64,000 nt of DNA from contig JABTUK010000004.1 in the NCBI GenBank assembly GCA_015075405.1, forward strand, positions 62,001-126,000. Reading direction: 5' to 3'. Below are positions 9,231-18,215 of the stretch, piece after piece. The translations under genes and the position numbers were made by a program. The notes beneath the pieces were generated by a model, which ran no database searches, had not been told where the DNA came from, and saw only the letters and a program-made list of their open reading frames with translations. Each line of letters opens with the position of its first letter. Position 1 is the stretch's first letter. The stretch is from Anaerolineales bacterium (GTDB lineage: Bacteria; Chloroflexota; Anaerolineae; 4572-78; J111).

Positions 9231-10547
9231 ATGCGTATCGCTATTTTTGGTTTAGGTTACGTTGGCTGTGTTTCAGCAGCCTGTTTCGCCCGCGAAGGGC
9301 ATGAGGTGATTGGGGTAGATGTTAACCCCCTCAAAGTGAACATGATCAACGCCGGCCAAAGCCCGATTATCGAAACCGGCGTGGACGAATTAATTCACCA
9401 AGCGGTAACAGCCGGCCGGCTGCGGGCCACTACCCTCACCGCCGAGGCCATTACCCAGGCCGACGTTTCTCTCATCTGTGTTGGCACACCCAGCAACGAG
9501 AACGGCAGCCTGGACTTAAAATATGTTCACCATGTCGCCGGTGAAATCGGTCAGGCCCTGACTACTCAAAAAAAATACCACGTGATAGCCATTCGCAGTA
9601 CTGTGTTGCCCGGCACGGTGACCAATGAGGTTATCCCACTTCTAGAAGAAATATCCGGCCTGAAGGTGGGTACAGATTTTGGAGTTTGTTCCAATCCCGA
9701 ATTTTTGCGTGAAGGTAGCGCTGTAGCCGATTTTTACCGGCCGGCTTTTACCCTGATCGGCCAGTGGGATGAGCGCAGTGGGGATAGGGTAGCGGCCATT
9801 TACAAAAATATTGATGCACCTGTTGTGCGTACTGATCTGCCTACAGCCGAGATGATTAAATATGTCAGTAATACTTTTCATGCTTTGAAAATAACGTTTG
9901 CCAATGAAATTGGTAATTTCTGCAAGAAGATGAGTATAGATAGCCATGAGGTAATGCGTATCTTTTGTATGGATACCAAACTCAACATCTCGCCTGTTTA
10001 CCTGAAACCAGGATATGCCTTTGGCGGCTCGTGCTTGCCCAAAGACCTGCGGGCTTTGCTGCACCGGGCGCGTCAGGAAGATTTGGACCTGCCGGTTTTG
10101 CAAGCCATCCCTCGCAGTAACGAGTTGCAAGCCCGGCTGGGGGTTGAGGCTGTGTTACGTACCGGCAAAAAACGGATTGGTATTTTGGGCCTTAGCTTCA
10201 AAGCCGGCACAGATGACCTGCGTGAAAGCCCACTGGTTTATTTGGCCGAAACTTTGCTGGGCAAAGGTTATGATTTGAGAATTTATGACGAAAATGTTTC
10301 GATGGCTCGCTTAACAGGCGCTAACAAACAATATATTGAAAAAGTGATTCCTCATATCTCCTCCCTGTTGAGTTCATCCCTTGATGAAGTTTTAGCCATG
10401 TCTGAGGTGCTGGTCGTTGGAAATCGGCTGCCGGCCGTTGCTACCCTACTCGAACAGACGAATGACCGCCATATTATCATTGACTTGGTTCGTATTCGTG
10501 AAGGGCTTAATGGCCTGGATGAGAATTATCAAGGAATTTGTTGGTAG
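9231..10547 (+). CDS. UDP-glucose/GDP-mannose 6-dehydrogenase family protein
   Basis: 438 aa. N-terminal Rossmann fold IAIFGLGYVGCVSAACFAREGHEVIGVDV (NAD site GxGYVG at residues 7-12), then NPEFLREGSAVADF and the central TAEMIKYVSNTFHALKITFANE block. The active-site segment FGGSCLPKDLRALL places the catalytic Cys at residue 268, the same number as in Pseudomonas AlgD. GSCLPKDLRAL and the RSNELQ segment resemble GDP-mannose dehydrogenases more than UDP-glucose dehydrogenases, but the two cannot be separated safely by eye. It oxidises a sugar nucleotide to the uronic acid for exopolysaccharide synthesis. ATG start with AGAGG seven bases upstream. It lies between two secreted-protein genes. Confidence 0.85.
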   Translation: MRIAIFGLGYVGCVSAACFAREGHEVIGVDVNPLKVNMINAGQSPIIETGVDELIHQAVTAGRLRATTLTAEAITQADVSLICVGTPSNENGSLDLKYVHHVAGEIGQALTTQKKYHVIAIRSTVLPGTVTNEVIPLLEEISGLKVGTDFGVCSNPEFLREGSAVADFYRPAFTLIGQWDERSGDRVAAIYKNIDAPVVRTDLPTAEMIKYVSNTFHALKITFANEIGNFCKKMSIDSHEVMRIFCMDTKLNISPVYLKPGYAFGGSCLPKDLRALLHRARQEDLDLPVLQAIPRSNELQARLGVEAVLRTGKKRIGILGLSFKAGTDDLRESPLVYLAETLLGKGYDLRIYDENVSMARLTGANKQYIEKVIPHISSLLSSSLDEVLAMSEVLVVGNRLPAVATLLEQTNDRHIIIDLVRIREGLNGLDENYQGICW

Positions 10548-10578
10548 TGTGTTGTATCACAGCAGGTGATCTAAAAGA

Positions 10579-12963
10579 ATGGTCAAGATCCACCATAAGG
10601 TAAGTTTGCTGGCAATTATAACATTTCTGCTGGCGTTGATACTCAACCCGGAACAAGTTCAGGCTCAGTGGCCTCCCTTTCGGTTTAATCTGACCCCGGT
10701 TTATGAAAGTAGCAAGATAACCTACAATATTACTTTTACTAATCGGGCTAATTGGTCCATGGCCGACGTGACAATTACCGTTCCCTTGCCGGAAGGAACC
10801 CGTTTTTTGGAGGCCAACGCCCAATCAAACGTCGAGGTTACTTTTAATGGTCAAGAGATAACTTTTTTTACAGCGGTAGTGCATGAGTCTGTCAAAAATG
10901 CCTCGTTTGTGGTTGAAGTTACCGATCCAGCCAGAAATGTTTTTACCACCCACGCCTGGATTGTCTGGAAAGGCGATCAACCGGGTGATTATCTTACTGA
11001 AGATATCTCGTTCGATAAAACCCAACCACCAACAAGTTGGGCTGCCACCTCTGCGTCTCGTCTAGCGCTTAGAGTTACTGCTGCTGTGACTGCTGGAATT
11101 ATTACCTACAACATTTACCCAATTAAGACGGATCAACTCCGCATGTGGGATGTCAAAATAAATATGCCTATTCCAGAAGGCGCCACGTTTCTCTCTGCCG
11201 AAACATCGGCCTCTTTTGTGGCCGATTTTGATGGTCGTGAGGTGTCGTATTTTACAACGGAACTGGACAATCAAACTGAGCCAGAGCCTCTCATCCTGAA
11301 GGTTTCTACAGCCGGGGTATCCAGGTCTTCCGTAGTCACTCATGCCTGGGCCAGTTGGAAAAATGTAGGTCGAAGGACAGGTCGCCTTATCCCTGCTCAG
11401 GAGGAAACCCGCAGCGGCGACATTGTGGCGCAGCCTGATATTCCGCAGTATGTCCTATCTGATCGCGTAGGCGATGTACCCTTTAGCGAATATGATCTGA
11501 CCAGCATCGCTATCGGAACAGACAGCACCGGCCTTAAAATCATGTTGTATACAGCCGGGGATTTTGGGCCGGTCGGCAAAATATTAGTATATAGCCTATA
11601 TATTGACCAGGATTGCCGCCCGGATACGGGGCAGGAGAGGGATGGCCTGGGCCGTGATTATCTAATCCGGTATCGGCACGATACTGGTCGCGCTAACTTT
11701 AACGCCTGGGATATGACGCAGCAAAGTTGGACTTGGCTTCAACCCCTTCAATTTAGCCGTTCTGCCGACGAAAAACAATTGATTATATTGATCCCCAATA
11801 ATTTGCTGGCAAATAGCCACCAATTTTGTTGGCAGGCCACCGCCACTTACACCGATCCTACCTTTACCGTGAATCCACCGGCCGATGTAACGGCGCTGAC
11901 TCGATATGAAGCCGTTACTAACGCCTCGACCGTGACTGCCTTGATTGCTCCGTCCGATACATTTGCCCTGGTGGAAAGCGCAGAAGATGATCCAAATATT
12001 TCACCAGAAGAGTCCGGCAACGCTGGCCCGGCTCCATCTGCTGCGGGTATGAAGGGTAAATTGGCCGTACCATTAGATAATGGCTACGCCCGTTACAACG
12101 TGTATATCTTCTCTCTCCCCGATGGTCAAGAGGTATGGCAAATCCCCAATGCCCGCCAGCCCAATTTTCGCTTTGATGGCCAACGTTTGTTAATTAACCA
12201 TGAAGGCGGCGGGATAGAGAATGTCTTTGAATATAATTTGCTCGATGGCGTCGAAAAACAGGTTGGCAATTGGCCCGAAGACTCTTATCCCTTTTATGAC
12301 TCGTGGGGTAATCGGCTGGTTTTTGGCAATGCTAAACTCATTATTGGCGCTAATGGCAACCGCCAACCTTTTATCTTTGTGCAGTGTGGTTTGATGCCGC
12401 CCTATCAGGAGACCGAGGCGCGTTGCCGCGATATACCCTCACTGGGCGTTCTGGTCCCGGCTGGTCAAATGGGCGAAATCCAGGGAACCCACCCCGTTTG
12501 GACAAGCAATGATATGATTGCTTATAAAGGCTGCAACACCTGGGCTGGTTCGCGGTTGTGTGGTATCTATAGTGTTCCTTCGGCTTCCACCAAGGGCTTT
12601 AGCGATGGCTTTATCCCCCGGCAGTTGACGCAGGACACCAGCGATATTCCTTCCGATACTAAAGGGAATCTGATTGCCTTTACCTCCCATCGCGATGGCA
12701 ATTGGGAAGCTTATGTGATGGACCTGAACGGCGACGGAGTGAGGAATTTGTCCAACAGCCCCGACTCCGACGACGGCCTCCCCACCATCTCCCCCGATGG
12801 TGACTGGGTCGCGTTTGTTTCTAATCGAGGTGGGCAGTGGGCAATTTGGGCGGTACCGGCTGCGGGCGGCGAGGCTCAAAAGCTGTTTAACCTGCCCACC
12901 AACACCCCCTGGGGCACTGGTGATCGAGACTGGGTCAACGAACGTATTTCCTGGGGACCGTAA
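10579..12963 (+). CDS. secreted protein with two DUF11-like beta domains and a C-terminal TolB/PD40 propeller
   Basis: 794 aa. Signal peptide with hydrophobic stretch LLAIITFLLALIL and a likely cleavage after VQAQ (about residue 30). Two related beta-sandwich repeats follow (about 40-130 and 160-250); each contains a DVxIxxPxPEGxxFLxA pattern and a late THAWxxWK motif, as in DUF11/CARDB-like stalk domains. A domain at about 290-430 starts with DRVGDVPFSEYDLTSIAIG and resembles a carbohydrate-binding or DOMON-like beta fold. The C-terminus (480-794) has PD40 propeller blades such as GNLIAFTSHRDGNWEAYVMD and ISPDGDWVAFVSNRGGQWAIW. Probably a cell-surface glycan- or protein-binding protein. It ends 13 bp before a long palindrome. 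Confidence 0.7.
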   Translation: MVKIHHKVSLLAIITFLLALILNPEQVQAQWPPFRFNLTPVYESSKITYNITFTNRANWSMADVTITVPLPEGTRFLEANAQSNVEVTFNGQEITFFTAVVHESVKNASFVVEVTDPARNVFTTHAWIVWKGDQPGDYLTEDISFDKTQPPTSWAATSASRLALRVTAAVTAGIITYNIYPIKTDQLRMWDVKINMPIPEGATFLSAETSASFVADFDGREVSYFTTELDNQTEPEPLILKVSTAGVSRSSVVTHAWASWKNVGRRTGRLIPAQEETRSGDIVAQPDIPQYVLSDRVGDVPFSEYDLTSIAIGTDSTGLKIMLYTAGDFGPVGKILVYSLYIDQDCRPDTGQERDGLGRDYLIRYRHDTGRANFNAWDMTQQSWTWLQPLQFSRSADEKQLIILIPNNLLANSHQFCWQATATYTDPTFTVNPPADVTALTRYEAVTNASTVTALIAPSDTFALVESAEDDPNISPEESGNAGPAPSAAGMKGKLAVPLDNGYARYNVYIFSLPDGQEVWQIPNARQPNFRFDGQRLLINHEGGGIENVFEYNLLDGVEKQVGNWPEDSYPFYDSWGNRLVFGNAKLIIGANGNRQPFIFVQCGLMPPYQETEARCRDIPSLGVLVPAGQMGEIQGTHPVWTSNDMIAYKGCNTWAGSRLCGIYSVPSASTKGFSDGFIPRQLTQDTSDIPSDTKGNLIAFTSHRDGNWEAYVMDLNGDGVRNLSNSPDSDDGLPTISPDGDWVAFVSNRGGQWAIWAVPAAGGEAQKLFNLPTNTPWGTGDRDWVNERISWGP

Positions 12964-12976
12964 TTGCCCGGAATCG

Positions 12977-13024
12977 GGAGTCCAAAGCTTGCTTTGATTT
13001 TTCCCAAAGCAAGCTTTGGACTCC
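12977..13024. repeat. palindrome family C, copy 1 (possible bidirectional terminator)
   Basis: Perfect 20-bp inverted repeat (arms 12977-12996 and 13005-13024, loop of 8 with a T run). It lies between convergent genes and so could end transcription in both directions. A close relative with 23-bp arms sits inside a gene at 58668-58719; the two share the core AAAGCTTGCTTTG. Confidence 0.8.
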
Positions 13025-13041
13025 ATTTCTAAATTGTTGAG

Positions 13042-14133
13042 TCAGGGGACAATAAACGCTTTCAGCCGTTCCTCATCTACCGTAATCCCAACCAGCATAT
13101 CCAAGTCCAGATAACCCTCTTTTAACTCAATCGGCCGGTTGACAATCTCATCTTCCAATTTGAGAAAAAAACTTAACTCTGAAGGGTGCTCAATCCCCGC
13201 CAGCCCAGCAAAGATAGCTGCCCGAATCGTCCCCAGCGTCGAACTGGCCTGGGAGCCAACCATCACCCCTTTGCCCTGCTGCCGGGCCGCCGCCAGCATT
13301 TGCAGCGATTGAGTGTAGCCGGTGCGAGCTGTTTTGATATTAAGAATGTCAAAGGTATCAAAGTGTAGCTCGCGGGCTAAGTCGCGCGGGGTAAAGGCGC
13401 TGTCGTCGGCGATGAGGGGCAAAATTTGGGCGGCCCGCAGTTTGGCCCGTTCCGAAATCAGTTCCACCGGCAGCGGCTCCTCGACATAGAGCACGCCCAA
13501 ATCGGTCAGTTGGCGCAGCTGCGTCGGGGCCTCTTCCGGGCGCAAACCTTCGTTGGCATCGGCGTACAACTCAAGCTGGCCGCCCTCGAATTCAGCCTGT
13601 AGCTGGCGGATGAGGGTCAGGTCGCCGGCTAGATTGCGTCCAACCTTGACCTTCAGCGCGCGTACGCCCCGCTCATAAACCGCTTTGGCTTCGGCCAGCA
13701 TGGTCGCCGGGTCCGCAATGCCCAGGATGTAGGAGACCTTTATTTTACGGGTCGGTGGGTTTAGATACTCAAGTAGATTTTGCCCCTGCCAGGCGGCCAG
13801 AGCTTCGTGTAGGGCCATATCCAGCGCCCCTTTGGCGGTGTGATTGTTGGCAATGGTTGTCATGCGCCGGTTAGCCCCGGCCAGATCGGCAATGTCCAGG
13901 CCTAGCAGTTGGGGAGCAAGATGTTTTTGAATAATGACCTGGACCGACTCGGGGGTTTCGCCGTAAATGGTGGGGCGGGGGGTAGCTTCGGCCAACCCTG
14001 TCTGGCCGGCGTCGGTCACAACTCGCACGAGAACGTGCTCCAGGGTATCCATCCGGCTGGCTTTGCCCCAGCTTAACGCGCCGGCCATGGGCAGCCGAAA
14101 GGGTATTGTCTCGATGTGGGCAATTTTTGGCAT
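13042..14133 (-). CDS. enolase-superfamily enzyme, dipeptide epimerase / muconate cycloisomerase type
   Basis: 363 aa. N-terminal capping domain, then a TIM barrel with the muconate-lactonizing subgroup signature: ALKVKVG (catalytic Lys of the KxK motif, near residue 165), YADANEG (first metal Asp), YVEEPLP (metal Glu), IADDSA (metal Asp) and NIKTARTG (second catalytic Lys, near 270). This layout fits L-Ala-D/L-Glu-type dipeptide epimerases, cycloisomerases and o-succinylbenzoate synthases; substrate cannot be read from the motifs. Its start lies 8 bp after the stop of the P-loop gene, with no obvious Shine-Dalgarno, so translation is probably coupled. A role in murein peptide recycling is possible. 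Confidence 0.75.
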   Translation of the reverse strand: MPKIAHIETIPFRLPMAGALSWGKASRMDTLEHVLVRVVTDAGQTGLAEATPRPTIYGETPESVQVIIQKHLAPQLLGLDIADLAGANRRMTTIANNHTAKGALDMALHEALAAWQGQNLLEYLNPPTRKIKVSYILGIADPATMLAEAKAVYERGVRALKVKVGRNLAGDLTLIRQLQAEFEGGQLELYADANEGLRPEEAPTQLRQLTDLGVLYVEEPLPVELISERAKLRAAQILPLIADDSAFTPRDLARELHFDTFDILNIKTARTGYTQSLQMLAAARQQGKGVMVGSQASSTLGTIRAAIFAGLAGIEHPSELSFFLKLEDEIVNRPIELKEGYLDLDMLVGITVDEERLKAFIVP

Positions 14134-14141
14134 AAGACTTG

Positions 14142-14963
14142 TTATTCCAACCAGTGGGCAATCTTTTCCGCCACAACTCGGGCCGGATGGCTGGCAGTAT
14201 CAACCACCAGCACCTGCTGCGGGGGCAGGGTATGGGTTAAATGAACCCGTGCTGTACTGGAGTCATAATTGCGCCGCTCTTTGACAATAATAGCTATTTT
14301 TTGAACCACTTCATCCGCCGGGATTTGAGCTAGGCGAGCGCCAGCGGCAATCTGGCGCAGGTTTTCTTCATTAAAAATGACATCAACATGCGGTACATCC
14401 TGCAAAGCAGCTATCAAATCCTGGCTGGCCGGCAAATCGGCCTGAATTTTGCTGCTGGTCACATCAAAAACATCACCCCGATTCAACAGGCGGGTGAGGC
14501 GGACGGTATCAGGGGCGTCCAGCACCACAAAGCGAGCCAGGGGAAAATAGGCAACGGCATGTTGAACCTCGTTCAGGCCGCGCAGCCCATCAAAAATAAG
14601 CAAGGATTGGGCGGCAGCAGAATTGATGACTAGCCGACTCAGGGCATGGGCCATCCCGCCGGGAAATTTATCTCGATAGCGAGCCGTGTACTCAAACCGC
14701 TCCAGCCGGTCGGTCACAGGGCCAACCGGCTGCCCGGCTTCCGCCTGGAGCGAAGCGATAATGATTTGGTCGGTAATATCGCGCCGGTTGGGTAACAGAG
14801 TAAACTTGAGGCCCTGCTCCGGCAAGAGTTCCAGAACCGTTGACTTACCTACCCCGGTCAGGCCGACCATGATGACCAGGGGTAGTTCAATCAGAGGGCG
14901 AAAATCAGCGGATAAGTTATCGGCCTCCAGGGCAAAGGCCACTTCTTTGTTCAAAAATTTCAT
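14142..14963 (-). CDS. P-loop NTPase, kinase-like, function unknown
   Basis: 273 aa. Walker A GLTGVGKST at about residues 34-42, preceded by LPLVIMV, a kinase-like strand. Downstream segments are LLPNRRDITDQIII, LLIFDGLRGLNEV (a candidate Walker B/DxxG region) and VVLDAPDTVRLTRLLNRGD, like an AAA or nucleotide-kinase lid. I do not recognise a named family. First gene of a two-gene minus operon with the epimerase-like enzyme. The C-terminus (TLPPQQVLVVDTASHPARVVAEKI) resembles the end of small-molecule kinases that phosphorylate or scaffold. The call is limited to a P-loop protein. Confidence 0.6.
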   Translation of the reverse strand: MKFLNKEVAFALEADNLSADFRPLIELPLVIMVGLTGVGKSTVLELLPEQGLKFTLLPNRRDITDQIIIASLQAEAGQPVGPVTDRLERFEYTARYRDKFPGGMAHALSRLVINSAAAQSLLIFDGLRGLNEVQHAVAYFPLARFVVLDAPDTVRLTRLLNRGDVFDVTSSKIQADLPASQDLIAALQDVPHVDVIFNEENLRQIAAGARLAQIPADEVVQKIAIIVKERRNYDSSTARVHLTHTLPPQQVLVVDTASHPARVVAEKIAHWLE

Positions 14964-15043
14964 GGGTTTTACGCTCTTTTCGGGCAGGATTTTACCTCAA
15001 AACAACAAAAATGCCATTTTTGATGAGAGGCTGCAATTTTAGT

Positions 15044-15072
15044 TTGCGACCCCCTCCCATCCATGCTACAAT
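15044..15072 (+). promoter_or_regulatory. sigma70 promoter with extended -10 for the S41 peptidase
   Basis: TTGCGA (15044-15049), 17-base spacer, TACAAT (15067-15072) preceded by TGC, an extended -10. Predicted transcription starts near 15079, which supports ATG 15115 rather than the upstream ATG at 15088 as the start codon. Confidence 0.6.
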
Positions 15073-15114
15073 TTTCCCACAAATTAAATGTGCATTTCTC
15101 CTGGAAAGCCATCT

Positions 15115-16302
15115 ATGCAAATAGCTATAAAAATTGCCCTAACTACCTTGATAGCCCTATTTATCTTTATCATGGGCGCGGGCGCAGGTTATGCTGTCCG
15201 CGATTACGTGGTTGACGACCAGCCAGATGAGGCTGAACTTAACTCTCTGGCGCTGTATTGGGAAGTATGGCATCGGGTGGAAGAACAGTTCTATGGCGAA
15301 GTACCCAACGGCCCGGTCGCTACCTATGGCGCGATCAGAGGGGCGCTGGCAACCCTCAATGATCCCTACACCTTGTTTATCGAACCGGAGCCGGCGGCGG
15401 AAGAAAAGGCCCAGTTGGAGGGTCGGTTTGGTGGAATTGGGGCTTTTATCCAGCGTGATGAAGCCGGAAAAGTAATCTTGGACCCCATGCCTGATCAAGC
15501 CGCCGAAAAAGCCGGTTTGCTCAAGGGCGATATCCTGCTGGCGGTAGATGGCCGGCCCGTTACCCCCGACATGCCGACGGAGGATATTATCAAATGGATC
15601 AAGGGCGAAATTGGCACCCCCGTTACTATAACGGTTGAGCGAGCCGGGGCTGAAAAACCGCTTGATATCACCATCGCGCGCGCCCCCATTGAAACCCCCA
15701 GCGCCCAGTGGCGAATTTTGGAAGAAGCCCCTAAAATTGGCTATATTCAATTGACCTCATTTACCGAGCGCAGCAACAAAGAGTTGGATCGCGCTTTTGA
15801 GGAGCTGTCGCAGCAGGGAGCGGAGTCTTACATTTTGGATTTGCGCAACAATGGCGGCGGTTTGCTGGAGACGGCGGTAGATGTAGCCAGCCAATTTCTG
15901 CGCGAAGGGGTGGTGCTGCGCGAAGATCGCAAGAGCGAGGGTGAGCGCGTTTATGATGTCCGGGCCGGAGGCAAAGCATTAGATCAACCCCTGGTGCTGC
16001 TGGTTAACGGCGGTACCGCCAGCGCCAGCGAGATTGTGGCCGGGGCGTTGCAGGATTACAAACGGGCCACCCTCATTGGCGAAAAAACCTTTGGCAAAGG
16101 CAGCGTCCAACTCATTTATGAACTGTCGGATGCTTCGCGCCTGCACGTAACTGTAGCCAAGTGGTTTACCCCCAACAACAATGCTATTGACGGCAAAGGT
16201 TTAGCCCCCGATATCGAAGTCTTGATTTCCGAAGAAGACCGGGCCAACAATCGGGATCCTCAATTGGAGCGTGCTATCAGCTTTTTGAAAGAAGAGAAGT
16301 AG
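15115..16302 (+). CDS. S41-family C-terminal processing peptidase (CtpA/Prc type)
   Basis: 395 aa from ATG 15115, chosen over ATG 15088 because GGAAAG lies seven bases upstream and the promoter leaves almost no leader for 15088. N-terminal membrane anchor (residues about 2-24), then the CtpA N-domain, a PDZ domain at about 85-170 (GRFGGIGAFI...), and the S41 protease domain with catalytic Ser303 in TASASE, Lys328 in FGKG and Gln332. Members cleave C-terminal tails of exported proteins at the outer face of the membrane. A paralogue lies 555 bp downstream; the toxin-antitoxin pair separates them. Confidence 0.9.
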   Translation: MQIAIKIALTTLIALFIFIMGAGAGYAVRDYVVDDQPDEAELNSLALYWEVWHRVEEQFYGEVPNGPVATYGAIRGALATLNDPYTLFIEPEPAAEEKAQLEGRFGGIGAFIQRDEAGKVILDPMPDQAAEKAGLLKGDILLAVDGRPVTPDMPTEDIIKWIKGEIGTPVTITVERAGAEKPLDITIARAPIETPSAQWRILEEAPKIGYIQLTSFTERSNKELDRAFEELSQQGAESYILDLRNNGGGLLETAVDVASQFLREGVVLREDRKSEGERVYDVRAGGKALDQPLVLLVNGGTASASEIVAGALQDYKRATLIGEKTFGKGSVQLIYELSDASRLHVTVAKWFTPNNNAIDGKGLAPDIEVLISEEDRANNRDPQLERAISFLKEEK

Positions 16303-16310
16303 TTATAGCT

Positions 16311-16562
16311 GTGGTAGATTGGTCTCGCTTTGTTCCTGGAAATTTTGAGTACGATTTTGAAAACGACAAGCTGGCTGTGCATGGCGTGAGTTTTGAAGAG
16401 GCAATTGAATGTTTCTTTTCTGATTTCCAAATTCGTCGTAACAAATCCTATCAGGATCGTTATCAACTTGTTGGTAAAACTCTTGGTGGACGTAGGCTTA
16501 AAATTATCTTTCAACTCAAATCGAATAATATAGTGCGTATCATTACAGGATGGCAATTATGA
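16311..16562 (+). CDS. BrnT-type ribonuclease toxin
   Basis: 83 aa with GTG start, 8 bp after the S41 stop; the Shine-Dalgarno is weak. The sequence matches the BrnT plan: FEYDFENDKLAVHGVSFEEAIECFF at the N-terminus, YQLVGKTLGGRRLKIIFQ in the middle, and VRIITGW at the end. BrnT folds like RelE and cleaves RNA until bound by its antitoxin. The stop overlaps the antitoxin start as ATGA, the usual toxin-first order for this family. Shorter than typical BrnT (about 90 aa) only by its last helix. Confidence 0.8.
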   Translation: MVDWSRFVPGNFEYDFENDKLAVHGVSFEEAIECFFSDFQIRRNKSYQDRYQLVGKTLGGRRLKIIFQLKSNNIVRIITGWQL

Positions 16563-16840
16563 ATGACATAGATCAGGTAAGAAAGCTTTCAGAGGCAGAC
16601 ATTGACGAAATTGTAATCGGTCAGACTGAGGATGACTCGGCCTGGGAAGAAACTATCTCTGTTCATTTGGCTGTTCCAACAACAATGTCGCTGTCTCCTG
16701 AAATAGCTGCCCGAGCTGCTTTTTTTGCTCAGTTGCACAAAAAATCTAGCGTGGAGGATTGGCTAAGGAGTATTATTCAAGAACGGATAGATTTTGAGGA
16801 AGCTGCCTTTACCGAATTGAAACAAGCCCTCTTGAGTTAA
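16559..16840 (+). CDS. antitoxin of the BrnT-like module (CopG/BrnA-like)
   Basis: 93 aa from ATG 16559, chosen because it forms an ATGA overlap with the toxin stop and has AGGA eight bases upstream; an in-frame ATG at 16550 also exists. The N-terminus is acidic (DIDEIVIGQTEDDSAWEE). The middle has LAVPTTMSLSPEIAARAAFFA, a ribbon-helix-helix-like strand and helix, and KKSSVEDWLRSIIQERI, a CopG-like helix. Expected to neutralise the upstream toxin and repress the module. It stands between two S41 peptidase paralogues, so it may be read through from the first one's promoter. Confidence 0.7.
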   Translation: MNDIDQVRKLSEADIDEIVIGQTEDDSAWEETISVHLAVPTTMSLSPEIAARAAFFAQLHKKSSVEDWLRSIIQERIDFEEAAFTELKQALLS

Positions 16841-16856
16841 AGAAAAAGGTGTTTTG

Positions 16857-18134
16857 ATGCAACGTCTCCCTAAACTTTTACTAATGGTTTGCCTGACCGG
16901 GGTAGTTACCTTTGGCTCTTTTTTAGCCGGGATGGCCTATTATGCTTCCTTTCTGGCCCCGCCTCAGTTAGCGGCAGCGCCTTCCTTTGAGTCTGGTATC
17001 CTCTTGGGCAAGCCGCTGGAGCCAAACCTCTCTCAAGCGCCCGACGAATTTAAGACGTTTTGGGAAGCTTGGTCATTTCTAAATGACCAGTTTTATGGTG
17101 AAATTCCCTCGGACAGCGAACGAGTGTATGGCGCTATCCGGGGTATGGTCAGCGCTTTTAACGACCAGCATACTGCCTTTATTGACCCGGCCCGCGCCGC
17201 CGTGATGAGTGAAAATATCCGGGGCAGTTTTGAGGGCATTGGGGCTACCATTCGTCTGAATGAAATAGACCAGTTGGTAGTGGTCGAGGCGCTGCCAGAC
17301 CGGCCCGCGTTTAAAGCCGGGCTGCGTCCTGGGGATGTGATCTTAAAAATAGATGATGGCCCGGTTAAAGGCTTGAGCCTGTACGAAGCGGTCGGCCTGA
17401 TTCGTGGGCCGGCAGGTTCAACAGTTGTTTTGACCATTGAACGCGAAGGAGAGCCGGAGCCATTTGCAATAGAGGTGGTCCGGGCCAAAATCGAGATCCA
17501 GGTGGTCGAAGCTAAAATTTTGCCGGACGCGCCCCAAATTGGTTATGTCCGGCTGACTCAATTTAGCAAGGGCGCGACCTTAAAAGTGGCTCGTGCTGTA
17601 AAAACGCTACAGGATCAAGGCGCTGTGGCTATCGTCTTTGATTTGCGCAGCAATCCCGGCGGTTTGTTGTCCGAAGCGGTGGAAGTGAGCAGCCTGTTTA
17701 TCACCGAGGGAACGGTGGTGATTGAAAAATTAAAAGACGGCCAGCAGAAAAAATTTGAGGCCGGTAATCATCACCACGTGGCAACCGAGATACCCCTGGT
17801 GCTGCTGGTTAACGGCGGTAGCGCCAGCGCCAGCGAGATTGTGGCCGGGGCCATGCAAGATTTGGCGCGAGCCACCCTCATCGGAGAGCAGACCTTTGGC
17901 AAAGGGACAGTCCAACTGCCGCACGATTTGTCGGATGGGTCCGAATTACGGGTAACTATTGCCGAATGGCTCACCCCTGCTGCTCGCCAGATTCACGGCC
18001 AGGGCATTGCTCCTGATATTATAGTAGAAATGACCGCCACCGATACCGAACAGGGCCTTGACCCTCAACTTGACGCGGCGGTTGAATATTTGCAACAATC
18101 ATCCCCTATGTCACTCAGCGAGTCAGTCAAATAA
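16857..18134 (+). CDS. second S41-family processing peptidase
   Basis: 425 aa from ATG 16857 (a TTG three bases earlier is also possible) with AAGG eight bases upstream. Membrane anchor at residues 5-27. The N-domain, PDZ domain (GSFEGIGATIRLNEIDQL, about 120-200) and S41 domain follow in the same order as in the upstream paralogue. Catalytic Ser324 lies in SASASE, Lys349 in FGKG, with Gln353 after it. The stretch LVNGGSASASEIVAGA is almost identical to the first copy (LVNGGTASASEIVAGA), which indicates duplication. The pair probably trims different exported substrates. Confidence 0.9.
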   Translation: MQRLPKLLLMVCLTGVVTFGSFLAGMAYYASFLAPPQLAAAPSFESGILLGKPLEPNLSQAPDEFKTFWEAWSFLNDQFYGEIPSDSERVYGAIRGMVSAFNDQHTAFIDPARAAVMSENIRGSFEGIGATIRLNEIDQLVVVEALPDRPAFKAGLRPGDVILKIDDGPVKGLSLYEAVGLIRGPAGSTVVLTIEREGEPEPFAIEVVRAKIEIQVVEAKILPDAPQIGYVRLTQFSKGATLKVARAVKTLQDQGAVAIVFDLRSNPGGLLSEAVEVSSLFITEGTVVIEKLKDGQQKKFEAGNHHHVATEIPLVLLVNGGSASASEIVAGAMQDLARATLIGEQTFGKGTVQLPHDLSDGSELRVTIAEWLTPAARQIHGQGIAPDIIVEMTATDTEQGLDPQLDAAVEYLQQSSPMSLSESVK

Positions 18135-18138
18135 ATGG

Positions 18139-18215
18139 GAAGATTGGAAGGTTGGAGGATTGGAGACTATCAGGCTTCCAACCTTCTAACCTTCTAACCT
18201 TCTAACCTTCCAACC
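18139..18215. repeat. inverted octamer array abutting smpB
   Basis: Left arm units such as AAGATTGG, AAGGTTGG, AGGATTGG; right arm five exact 8-bp units (TTCCAACC, three TTCTAACC, TTCCAACC) at 18176-18215. The last unit touches the smpB ATG at 18216, so no Shine-Dalgarno sequence is present there. Confidence 0.8.
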
